In this document: in pieces, positions 5,556 through 11,463 of the stretch
How positions within the stretch are numbered: position 1 is the first letter of the stretch
Layout of the letters: each line of letters starts with the position of its first letter
NCBI GenBank assembly: GCA_010030955.1
Contig: RHBP01000045.1
Coordinates: 1 to 11,753, forward strand
DNA length: 11,753 nt
Source of the DNA: Synechococcaceae bacterium WBB_10_009
GTDB taxonomy: Bacteria; Cyanobacteriota; Cyanobacteriia; PCC-6307; Cyanobiaceae
Reading direction: 5' to 3'
Translations under genes and position numbers: made by a program
Notes under the pieces: model-generated
The model's database searches: none
What the model was told of the DNA's origin: nothing
What the model saw: the letters and a program-made list of their open reading frames with translations, nothing else

Positions 5556-7109
5556 ATGGCCGGCACCCTCGCCATCGACCTGGGCAGCACCACCACCGTG
5601 GTGGCCTACCAGGGGGCCGATGGCGCGCCCCCCCAGCTGCTGGAGCTGGCGCCGCTGGGCTGCGGCGACCCGGCGGTGATCCCCAGCCTGATCTGGCTGG
5701 CCAGCGGGGAGGCGGATACGGCCCTGATCGGCCGTCAGGTGGTGGATGCGGGACTGCTGGAACGGGGCGATGCAGGCCTGCATCGCGATTTCAAGCGTTG
5801 GATCGGCGCCGGCGGCGGGGCCGATGGCAGCCGCCGGCTCAGCCCCGAACAGTGCGGCCAGCTGCTGCTGGAGCGGATTTGGCAGCGCCTTCCGGGGCAC
5901 CTGCGGCCACAGCGCCTGGTGCTCACCGCACCGATCGACAGCTACCGCGGCTACCGGCAGTGGCTGCAGGAGGCCAGCGCCGGCCTGGCGGTGCCGGAGG
6001 TGGCCCTGGTGGATGAACCCACCGCCGCCGCCATCGGCGCCGGGCTGCCCGCCGGCAGCCGCGTGCTGGTGCTGGATCTGGGGGGCGGCACCACCGACCT
6101 CTCCCTGGTGGCCCTGCAGGGGGGTGAAGGCCGCACCACCGTGATGGCCCAGCTGCTGCGCTTCGGCGGACGCGACCTCACCGACAGCCGGCAGGCCCTG
6201 CGCACCGCCACGGTGCTGGGCAAGGCCGGGCTGGCCCTGGGGGGCCGTGACATCGACCGCTGGATCGCCGCGGCCCTGCGGCCCCAGAGCCCCCCCAGCG
6301 CCGACCTGCTCAACGCCTGCGAGCGGCTCAAATGCGACCTCAGCAGCCAGGAGCAGGCCCTGGCCCTGTGGAGCCCCAGCGACGGCGGCACCGCCGTGGA
6401 ACTGCGGCTGCGGCGCCGGGAGCTGGAGGCGCTGCTGGAACGCCAAGGTCTGCTCCGCCTGCTGGATGAGCTGTTGGAGCAGGTGCTGGCCGCCGCCCGG
6501 GGGGCGGGGGTGGGCAGCGATGCCATTGATGCGGTGCTGCCGGTGGGGGGCAGCAGCCGCATGCCGCTGGTGCGCCAGTGGCTGCAGCAACGCCTGCCGG
6601 GGGTGCCGGTGCGGGGGGAGCGCCCCGTGGAGGCGGTGGCCCTGGGGGCCCTGCGGTTGACGCCCGGCGTGGCCGTGAAGGATGTGCTGCACCGCGGCGT
6701 GTCGCTGCGCTGCTGGGACCAGCGCAGCGGCGAACACCGCTGGCACCCGTTGTTTGTGCCGGGGCAGACCTGGCCGAGCGAGCAACCGCTCACCCTGCGG
6801 CTGGCCTGCAGCCGTCCGCAGCAGGGCGAGCTGGAGCTGCTGCTGGGGGAACCGAACCCCGAGCAGCGCCGCGAGGTGGTCTATGTGGATGGCCTGCCGG
6901 TGCTGCGGGCGCGGCCCGCCGGCAGCAGCCGGGTGGAGCCCTGGCCGGAGCCGCCGCAGGCGGTGCCGCTGCAGCCCCCAGGGGATCCGGGGGACGACCG
7001 GCTGGAGCTGCACTTCCGCATCGACGGCGAGGGCATCCTGCGGCTGGAGGGCACCGACCTGCTGCTGCAGCAACCGCTGGAGCCCAGGGCCCTCGGGCGG
7101 GTGCGTTGA
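5556..7109 (+). CDS. Short Hsp70-like chaperone without lid domain
   Basis: The 517-residue protein has a full Hsp70/actin-type ATPase domain: phosphate-1 loop IDLGSTTTVV (7-16), VDEPTAAAIGAG (from Asp153), phosphate-2 DLGGGTTDLSLV (from Asp174) and the adenosine motif VGGSSRMP (330-337). These are close to DnaK (IDLGTTNSCV, NEPTAAALAYG, DLGGGTFDIS, VGGQTRMP). A linker-like VKDVLHRGVSLR follows, comparable to DnaK VKDVLLLDVTPLSLG, so coupling to a substrate domain is probably kept. What follows is a reduced beta-sandwich-like region (HPLFVPGQTWPSEQPLTLRL, later LELHFRIDGEGILRLEG) and then the end, about 120 residues shorter than DnaK. The helical lid and EEVD-like tail are absent. It is divergent from the rpoZ cluster across 85 bases. 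ATG 5556 fits the family N-terminus. It is likely a specialised Hsp70; the client is unknown. Confidence 0.88.
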   Translation: MAGTLAIDLGSTTTVVAYQGADGAPPQLLELAPLGCGDPAVIPSLIWLASGEADTALIGRQVVDAGLLERGDAGLHRDFKRWIGAGGGADGSRRLSPEQCGQLLLERIWQRLPGHLRPQRLVLTAPIDSYRGYRQWLQEASAGLAVPEVALVDEPTAAAIGAGLPAGSRVLVLDLGGGTTDLSLVALQGGEGRTTVMAQLLRFGGRDLTDSRQALRTATVLGKAGLALGGRDIDRWIAAALRPQSPPSADLLNACERLKCDLSSQEQALALWSPSDGGTAVELRLRRRELEALLERQGLLRLLDELLEQVLAAARGAGVGSDAIDAVLPVGGSSRMPLVRQWLQQRLPGVPVRGERPVEAVALGALRLTPGVAVKDVLHRGVSLRCWDQRSGEHRWHPLFVPGQTWPSEQPLTLRLACSRPQQGELELLLGEPNPEQRREVVYVDGLPVLRARPAGSSRVEPWPEPPQAVPLQPPGDPGDDRLELHFRIDGEGILRLEGTDLLLQQPLEPRALGRVR

Positions 7110-7192
7110 CGTGCCGGCTGCCGCTCTGCCCCCGCCGCCGTGATCGCGGGCCCCCGCATCCATAGAACAGATCAGCGAGCCGCCCCCTCCCC

Positions 7193-8026
7193 TTGGCCAT
7201 CCGCCGGCACCGGCTTCCACGCTTCTGGCTGGTGCTCACGCTGGGGCTGGTGACCGCCGGGGTGGGTGGCGCCTACTGGTGGGAGAAGCAACTGCCGGAG
7301 CGCCTGGCCCAGGCCGCCGCCGCCGGGCGTCTGGACGACTGCCTGCTCTACGGCGAACAGCTGGCCGCCCTGCGCTGGCTCGGGGGCCGTGCGCCCCAGG
7401 AGCAGGGGCAATGCCGCCGCCGCAAGGCGGAGGAGCTCTGGCGGCAGGAGCGCTGGGGTGAGGCCCTGCGGCTGCAGCAACAGCTGGTGAACTCCGGCAC
7501 CAGCACCGCCGCCGACCAGCAACGGCTGCTCACCTGGCAGCGCCAGCTGGAGCTCCGCGCCCTGCGGCGCTACCGCGACGGCGACCTGGAGGGGGCCCTG
7601 GCGCTGCTGGGCAACCTCAACGCCGCCCAGAACGCCGACGGCACCAGCCTGGGGGACAGCCTGCGGGAAGACTGGAACCGCAACCGCTACCAGCAGCAGC
7701 GAGCCACCCAGCTGATCCCCCAGCGCCGCTGGTGGGAAGCCCTCGATGCCCTCAACCGCATCGACCACCCCTGGTGGAAGCAGCGCACCCTGGGGCTGCG
7801 CCGCCAAGTGGAGCAGGGCATCGCCAGCCTGCGGGACAGCCACGAGCGGGAGCACGACAGCCACGGCGGCGGACTCGAATCCAACGTGCCGCCGGAGCGC
7901 CTCAACCAACTGATCACCGAGCACATGGCCCGCGGCCTCGATGACTGGCAGGCCTTCAGCGCCGCCTGCCGGGAACTGGGCGGCAAGGTGGTGGAAGCCG
8001 GCCCGGAAACCAGCTGCCGGCGCTGA
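7193..8026 (+). CDS. Membrane-anchored helical protein of unknown function
   Basis: The 277-residue frame starts with a basic stretch (RRHRLPR) and one hydrophobic segment (about residues 11-30, FWLVLTLGLVTAGVGGAYWW), so it is probably a single-pass protein with its bulk outside the cytoplasm, in periplasm or lumen. The rest is rich in Ala, Leu, Arg and Gln and predicted helical with repeat-like pairs (RLDDCLLYGEQLAALRWLG; WRQERWGEALRLQQQLV; YRDGDLEGALALLGNLN; QRRWWEALDALNRI) reminiscent of TPR-like helices. A C-terminal module reads VPPERLNQLITEHMARGLDD, then WQAFSAACRELGG and ETSC, and looks conserved. I know no function. The start is uncertain: a stop lies at 7163-7165 and no ATG follows before the hydrophobic segment, so TTG 7193 (used here) or GTG 7232 remain. 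ftrV follows after 42 bases. Confidence 0.72.
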   Translation: MAIRRHRLPRFWLVLTLGLVTAGVGGAYWWEKQLPERLAQAAAAGRLDDCLLYGEQLAALRWLGGRAPQEQGQCRRRKAEELWRQERWGEALRLQQQLVNSGTSTAADQQRLLTWQRQLELRALRRYRDGDLEGALALLGNLNAAQNADGTSLGDSLREDWNRNRYQQQRATQLIPQRRWWEALDALNRIDHPWWKQRTLGLRRQVEQGIASLRDSHEREHDSHGGGLESNVPPERLNQLITEHMARGLDDWQAFSAACRELGGKVVEAGPETSCRR

Positions 8027-8068
8027 AGGCCCGTGACAAGATGAGCGCCTTCGCACGCAGCGCCCTCC

Positions 8069-8290
8069 ATGCAGCCCGGTGATCAGGTCACGGTGAGCCA
8101 GAGCGTTGTGGTGTATCACCACCCGGAGCACCGCGGCCAGGCCTTTGATCTCAAGGGTCAGCGGGGCGAGGTGTTCCAGGTGCTCAACGACTTCAAGGGC
8201 CGCACCATCAGCCCCACCCTGCCGGTGATCGTGGCCTTCGGCCGCTTCCGCGCCCACTTCCGCAGCGACGAGCTGGAGCCGGCGAGCTAG
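8069..8290 (+). CDS. ftrV: Ferredoxin-thioredoxin reductase, variable chain
   Basis: This 73-residue protein is the variable (alpha) subunit of ferredoxin:thioredoxin reductase, which forms a heterodimer with the catalytic Fe-S subunit FtrC and passes electrons from photosystem-I-reduced ferredoxin to thioredoxins. Recognisable features are the SH3-like start PGDQVTVSQSVVVYHHPEHR, then FDLKGQRGEV and FRAHFRSDELE at the end. The length matches cyanobacterial members (about 70-75). ATG 8069 gives the expected N-terminus. It follows the membrane-anchored unknown gene by 42 bases and is convergent with pyrR, with ten bases between the stops. The catalytic subunit is not in this window. Confidence 0.93.
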   Translation: MQPGDQVTVSQSVVVYHHPEHRGQAFDLKGQRGEVFQVLNDFKGRTISPTLPVIVAFGRFRAHFRSDELEPAS

Positions 8291-8305
8291 GGCCAGCCGG
8301 CTAGC
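8286..8305. repeat. Inverted repeat spanning both convergent stops
   Basis: GCTAG (8286-8290) and CTAGC (8301-8305) pair around a GC-rich 10-base centre. Each arm contains one stop codon: TAG of ftrV at 8288-8290 and the complement of TAG of pyrR at 8301-8303. No T-run follows on either strand. It may act as a short hairpin at both 3' ends, or it may be coincidence. Confidence 0.4.
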
Positions 8306-8843
8306 CCGCGTCCTTGAGCAGGAACACCCCCTCCTCGCCATCGATCTGCTGCAGGCAGAGGGCGATCAACTCCTGGCGGCTGGTGGGCACCACCCGGCCG
8401 CAGAAGTCGGGCTGAATCGGCAGCTCCCGGTGCCCCCGGTCGACCATGGCCAGCAGGGCCACCCGCCGCGGCCGGCCCCAGGGCTGCAGCGCCTCCAGGG
8501 CGGCGCGCACGGTGCGGCCGGTGAAGATCACGTCGTCCACCAACAGCACCTCGCGGCCGTCGAGGCTGGCGGGCAGCTGGGTGGGGGGCGCCAGGCGCGT
8601 GCCCACCCGCTCGAGGTCATCCCGGTGGAAGGTGGGGTCGAGGCTGCCGCAATCCACGGGGTGGCCGCACAGCTGCTCGAGCCGCTGGGCCAGCACCGCC
8701 GCCAAGGCCACCCCGCGGGTGGGGATGCCCAGCACCAGCAGCTGGCGGCTGTCCGCCATGCTCTCCAGCACCTGGGAGGCCAGGCGCTGGAGGGTGCGGT
8801 CCAGCTCCGCGGCGGAGAGGATTTCGAGGCGTTCGGCGGCCAT
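8301..8843 (-). CDS. pyrR: PyrR: pyr regulator / uracil phosphoribosyltransferase
   Basis: The 180-residue product is a PyrR-type phosphoribosyltransferase. The PRPP loop VLLVDDVIFTGRT lies at 99-111, the PPi loop GIPTRG at 39-44 and the flap region SLDPTFHRDD at 67-76, all typical of PyrR. In Firmicutes the protein binds pyr mRNA and attenuates it in response to UMP, and it also makes UMP from uracil and PRPP. In cyanobacteria only the enzymatic or salvage role is reasonably safe; no pyr operon or PyrR-binding RNA is visible nearby. ATG 8843 gives the usual length; an in-frame TTG at 8885 would add a Pro/Ala leader and push into the divergent promoter region. It is divergent from gpmI and convergent with ftrV. 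Confidence 0.94.
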   Translation of the reverse strand: MAAERLEILSAAELDRTLQRLASQVLESMADSRQLLVLGIPTRGVALAAVLAQRLEQLCGHPVDCGSLDPTFHRDDLERVGTRLAPPTQLPASLDGREVLLVDDVIFTGRTVRAALEALQPWGRPRRVALLAMVDRGHRELPIQPDFCGRVVPTSRQELIALCLQQIDGEEGVFLLKDAG

Positions 8844-8886
8844 GGCGGAGGGGGGCGGAACGGCTGTAGCCAAAAGCTGACGCAAC

Positions 8887-8908
8887 CGGGATCACGGCGG
8901 GATCACGG
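8887..8908. repeat. Perfect tandem 11-bp direct repeat
   Basis: CGGGATCACGG occurs twice head to tail (8887-8897 and 8898-8908) in the pyrR-gpmI divergent intergenic region. The 11-bp period is about one helical turn, so two protein subunits would sit on the same DNA face. If TAGGTT at 8921-8926 is the gpmI -10, the second copy overlaps the -35 position. Confidence 0.6.
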
Positions 8909-8920
8909 ATGGGTGCAGGG

Positions 8921-8926
8921 TAGGTT
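8921..8926 (+). promoter_or_regulatory. Possible -10 element of gpmI
   Basis: TAGGTT sits 41 bases before the proposed GTG start, and the same hexamer precedes tRNA-Val. A -35 hexamer is not clear; the tandem 11-bp repeat occupies that position, which would suit an activator-dependent promoter. Weak match, inference only. Confidence 0.3.
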
Positions 8927-8966
8927 GGGTTCAGAAGGCGTCGCGGAAGCAGGCAGGATTCACCGG

Positions 8967-10622
8967 GTGACCGCTGTACCGTCCACAGAGTCCACGGGCC
9001 AGGAATCCGCGCAACCCAACCGCGCCCAACGGGGCACTGTGGCCCCGGTGGTGCTTTGCATCCTCGACGGCTGGGGCTACCGCCACGACGACGACCACAA
9101 CGCCATCCGGGCGGCGGACACCCCGGTGATGGATGCCCTGTGGCACGCCTACCCCCACACCCTGATCGAAGCCAGCGGCGCCGATGTGGGCCTGCCGGAC
9201 GACCAGATGGGCAATTCCGAGGTGGGGCACCTCACCATCGGTGCGGGCCGCATCATCCGCCAAGAACTGGTGCGCATCAGCCAAGCGGTGCGCGATGGCA
9301 GCCTCAACGCCAACCCCGAACTGAACGCCCTGGCCGACCGGTTGCTGGCCAGCGGCAAAACCCTGCACCTGATCGGCCTCTGCTCCGACGGTGGGGTGCA
9401 CAGCCACATCGATCACCTGGGGGGTCTGCTGCACTGGGCCAAGGGCCGTGGCCTGACGGACGTGTGCGTGCATGTGATCACCGACGGCCGCGACACCCCC
9501 ACCCAGAGCGCACCGGGGTTTGTGGCCACGGTGGAGCAGCAGATCGCCGAGGCGGGCGTGGGGCGCATCAGCACCCTCTGCGGCCGCTACTGGGCCATGG
9601 ACCGCGACAACCGCTGGGACCGCACTGAAAAGGCCTACCGGCTGTTCACCGAGGAGGGGGCGATCAGCCCCCTCACGCCGCATCAGGTGTTGGAAGAGGC
9701 CTACGCCAGCGGCACCACCGACGAATTCATCGAACCCACCCGCCTGGGTGACGGCGCCATCGGCGATGGCGACGGCCTGGTGTGCTTCAACTTCCGCCCC
9801 GACCGGGTGCGCCAGCTGGTGCGGGCGCTGGTGGTGGCCGACTTCAACGCCTTCGCGCGCGACGCCATCCGCGATCTGCAGATGGTCACCTTCACCCAAT
9901 ACGAAGCGGGTCTGCCGGTGGCGGTGGCCTTCCCCCCTGAATCCCTCGATGGGCTGCTGGGCCAGGTGGTGTCGGAATCGGGGCTGCGCCAGTTCCGCAC
10001 CGCCGAAACCGAGAAATACCCCCATGTCACCTATTTCATGAACGGTGGCATCGAGCAGCCCTACCCCGGCGAAGACCGCCACCTGGTGCCTTCACCGCGG
10101 GTGGCCACCTACGACCAAGCCCCGGCCATGTCGGCCGATCAGCTCACCGACAGCTGCATTGCCGCCATCAACAAAGGCATCTACGCCCTGGTGGTGATCA
10201 ACTACGCCAACCCCGACATGGTCGGCCACACCGGGGCCATGGACGCCACCGTGGAGGCCATCGGCGCGGTGGACCGCAGTGTGGGCCGTCTGCTGGAGGC
10301 CACCAACCGCATGGGCGGCACCCTGCTGGTGACCGCCGACCACGGCAACGCCGAATTGATGGAGGGCCCCGATGGTCGCCCCTGGACCGCCCACACCACC
10401 AACCCGGTGCCCGTGATCCTGGTGGAGGGTGAAAAGCGCAAGTTGCCCGGCCATGGCAACGCCGTCGACCTGCGCAGCGGCGGCGGCCTGGCGGACATTG
10501 CCCCCACGCTGCTGGAAATCCTTGGCCTCCCCCAGCCCGCCCGGATGACTGGCCACTCCCTGATCGTGCCGTTGGGCACTCCGGCGGTGCCCAACCGCAT
10601 CCCCCAGACCCTGGGGGTCTGA
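8967..10622 (+). CDS. gpmI: 2,3-bisphosphoglycerate-independent phosphoglycerate mutase
   Basis: This enzyme interconverts 3- and 2-phosphoglycerate in glycolysis through a phosphoserine intermediate and needs Mn(II) or similar metals. From GTG 8967 it has 551 residues. Motifs in order: metal-site ILDGWGYR, the phosphorylated serine in QMGNSEVGHLTIGAG (Ser84 in this numbering), GLCSDGGVHSHIDH, ITDGRDT, RYWAMDRDNRWDR, FNFRPDR, NYANPDMVGHTG, TADHGNAE and AHTTNPVP. All parts of both domains are present. The start is uncertain: GTG 8967 has a purine-rich AGGCAGGA eight bases upstream and gives a Ser/Thr/Gln-rich leader of about 25 residues. In-frame GTG 9039 would give 527 residues beginning next to the conserved APVVLCILDGWG. 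secG follows after 33 bases. Confidence 0.95.
   Translation: MTAVPSTESTGQESAQPNRAQRGTVAPVVLCILDGWGYRHDDDHNAIRAADTPVMDALWHAYPHTLIEASGADVGLPDDQMGNSEVGHLTIGAGRIIRQELVRISQAVRDGSLNANPELNALADRLLASGKTLHLIGLCSDGGVHSHIDHLGGLLHWAKGRGLTDVCVHVITDGRDTPTQSAPGFVATVEQQIAEAGVGRISTLCGRYWAMDRDNRWDRTEKAYRLFTEEGAISPLTPHQVLEEAYASGTTDEFIEPTRLGDGAIGDGDGLVCFNFRPDRVRQLVRALVVADFNAFARDAIRDLQMVTFTQYEAGLPVAVAFPPESLDGLLGQVVSESGLRQFRTAETEKYPHVTYFMNGGIEQPYPGEDRHLVPSPRVATYDQAPAMSADQLTDSCIAAINKGIYALVVINYANPDMVGHTGAMDATVEAIGAVDRSVGRLLEATNRMGGTLLVTADHGNAELMEGPDGRPWTAHTTNPVPVILVEGEKRKLPGHGNAVDLRSGGGLADIAPTLLEILGLPQPARMTGHSLIVPLGTPAVPNRIPQTLGV
10571..10617 (+). repeat. Two consecutive perfect hairpins at the gpmI 3' end
   Basis: GTTGGGCAC (10571-10579) pairs with GTGCCCAAC (10587-10595) around a 7-base loop, and CCCCCAG (10601-10607) pairs with CTGGGGG (10611-10617) around ACC. 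Both are perfect and lie within the last 17 codons of gpmI, before the TGA at 10620-10622. No T-run follows. They could slow polymerase or protect an mRNA 3' end between gpmI and secG. Confidence 0.6.
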
Positions 10623-10643
10623 TCGGCCAACGCAGCGACTGCC

Positions 10644-10649
10644 TAGGCT
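10644..10649 (+). promoter_or_regulatory. Possible -10-like CTAGGCT box before secG
   Basis: TAGGCT lies only six bases before the secG ATG, inside CCTAGG. If it is a -10, the transcript would be nearly leaderless. A similar CTAG box (CTAGCCT, 1809-1815) precedes the EVE gene and CTAGGTT (220-226) precedes tRNA-Val. Low certainty. Confidence 0.22.
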
Positions 10650-10655
10650 CAACCG

Positions 10656-10892
10656 ATGCTTCAAACCACCTTCACCTGGATCTGGCTCAGCAGCGGCGTG
10701 CTGCTGGTGATCAGCGTGTTGCTGCACAGCCCCAAGGGCGACGGCATGGGCGGCCTGGCCTCCAGCGGCAGCTCCATGTTCAGCAGCGCCCGCAGCGCCG
10801 AAGCCACCCTCAACCGCATCAGCTGGACCCTGCTGGCGGTGTTCCTTGGCCTGGCCGCCGCCCTCAGCGCTGGCTGGCTCAAGGGGTTCTGA
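10656..10892 (+). CDS. secG: Preprotein translocase subunit SecG
   Basis: The 78-residue SecG is the small third subunit of the SecYEG protein-conducting channel. It has the expected two membrane helices (about 7-24 and 56-74) joined by a Gly/Ser-rich cytoplasmic loop, SPKGDGMGGLASSGSSMFSS, which corresponds to the family motif around the 'GGL/F' turn. The length is typical for cyanobacteria (70-80). ATG 10656 is the natural start. It lies 33 bases after gpmI and 16 bases before msrB on the same strand, so the three may be read as one transcript. Confidence 0.93.
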   Translation: MLQTTFTWIWLSSGVLLVISVLLHSPKGDGMGGLASSGSSMFSSARSAEATLNRISWTLLAVFLGLAAALSAGWLKGF

Positions 10893-10895
10893 TCC

Positions 10896-10900
10896 AGGAG
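10896..10900 (+). promoter_or_regulatory. Strong ribosome binding site of msrB
   Basis: AGGAG lies eight bases before ATG 10909. This is the clearest Shine-Dalgarno sequence in the window; many cyanobacterial genes have none. It supports ATG 10909 (or the GTG directly before it) over the upstream in-frame start at 10846, which would lie inside secG. Confidence 0.6.
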
Positions 10901-10908
10901 CACCCGTG

Positions 10909-11388
10909 ATGACCCGCCGCGGCCTGTTGGCTCGTCTGCTCAGCCTGGGCACCCCCCTGCTGGGCGCCAAACCCGCCGAAGCCGCCAGCCCGGCCGCCGA
11001 CCCGCGCTGGCAACTCAGCGATGCCCAATGGAAAGCGCGGCTCAGCCCGGCGGCCTACGCGGTGCTGCGCCAGGAGGGCACCGAACGGCCGTTCAGCAGC
11101 CCCCTCAACGGCGAAAAGCGTGCCGGCATTTTCCATTGCGCCGGTTGCGACCTGCCCCTGTTCAGCTCCCAGGCCAAATACGACAGCGGCACCGGCTGGC
11201 CCAGCTTCTGGCAGCCCCTGGCGGGCGCCATCGCCACCAAGGTCGACTTCAAATTGATCGTGCCCCGCACCGAATACCACTGCAAACGCTGTGGCGGCCA
11301 CCAGGGGCATGTGTTCAACGACGGCCCCCGCCCCACCGGCAAGCGCTACTGCAACAACGGCGTGGCCCTCAGCTTCCGGCCCTCCTGA
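10909..11388 (+). CDS. msrB: Peptide-methionine (R)-S-oxide reductase, exported form
   Basis: The 159-residue protein reduces methionine-R-sulfoxide in oxidised proteins. The SelR/MsrB domain has the zinc cysteines Cys77/Cys80 (HCAGC) and Cys125/Cys128 (HCKRC), the motif SGTGWPSF, and the catalytic Cys148 in RYCNN. The usual resolving cysteine in SG-C-GWPSF is Thr95 here, and the protein has only these five cysteines, so it is a 1-Cys-type MsrB. The N-terminus MTRRGLLARLLSLGTPLLG then AKPAEAA looks like a twin-arginine (Tat) signal with an Ala-x-Ala cleavage site near residue 26, implying action in periplasm or thylakoid lumen. ATG 10909 has a strong AGGAG eight bases upstream. It follows secG by 16 bases and is convergent with groEL. 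Confidence 0.93.
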   Translation: MTRRGLLARLLSLGTPLLGAKPAEAASPAADPRWQLSDAQWKARLSPAAYAVLRQEGTERPFSSPLNGEKRAGIFHCAGCDLPLFSSQAKYDSGTGWPSFWQPLAGAIATKVDFKLIVPRTEYHCKRCGGHQGHVFNDGPRPTGKRYCNNGVALSFRPS

Positions 11389-11417
11389 AGCCGGGCCAGG
11401 CCTGAGGCCCAGCCAAC

Positions 11418-11442
11418 AAAAAAGCGCCCCCGTAGGGGCGCT
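11418..11442 (-). terminator. Intrinsic terminator of groEL
   Basis: Read on the minus strand, AGCGCCCC (complement of 11435-11442), loop TACG and GGGGCGCT (complement of 11423-11430) form a perfect 8-bp stem, followed by a run of six T that overlaps the last base of the stem (complement of 11418-11423). It lies 22 bases past the groEL stop codon. On the + strand the stem is followed by CTGAACG, so it would not terminate msrB well. Confidence 0.93.
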
Positions 11443-11463
11443 CTGAACGCGATCTCGCCAGGA

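Noticed and set aside
5471..5596. N-terminal extension of the gene upstream of rpoZ
   Set aside because: Arg-rich leader overlapping the start of the divergent Hsp70-like gene; ATG 5470 gives a compact product.
5493..7220. 575-aa open frame on the minus strand antisense to the Hsp70-like gene
   Set aside because: Low-complexity Gln/Ala/Gly/His-rich translation with no family resemblance. It is the mirror of a GC-rich coding sequence and begins at no good start. The plus strand has clear Hsp70 motifs.
7172..8341. 389-aa minus-strand frame antisense to the membrane-anchored gene and ftrV
   Set aside because: It covers a well-recognised ftrV on the other strand and has shadow-type composition; long stop-free antisense frames are expected at this GC content.
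8430..8966. Long upstream extension of the gpmI frame
   Set aside because: It lies antisense to pyrR and translates to low-complexity sequence; GpmI needs only the part from 8967 or 9039.
8931..10082. 383-aa minus-strand frame antisense to gpmI
   Set aside because: Shadow of an unambiguous gpmI; Gly/Ala/Val/His-rich without motifs.
11389..11442. Bidirectional terminator for msrB and groEL
   Set aside because: The T-run is present only in the groEL direction; on the + strand the stem is followed by CTGAACG.
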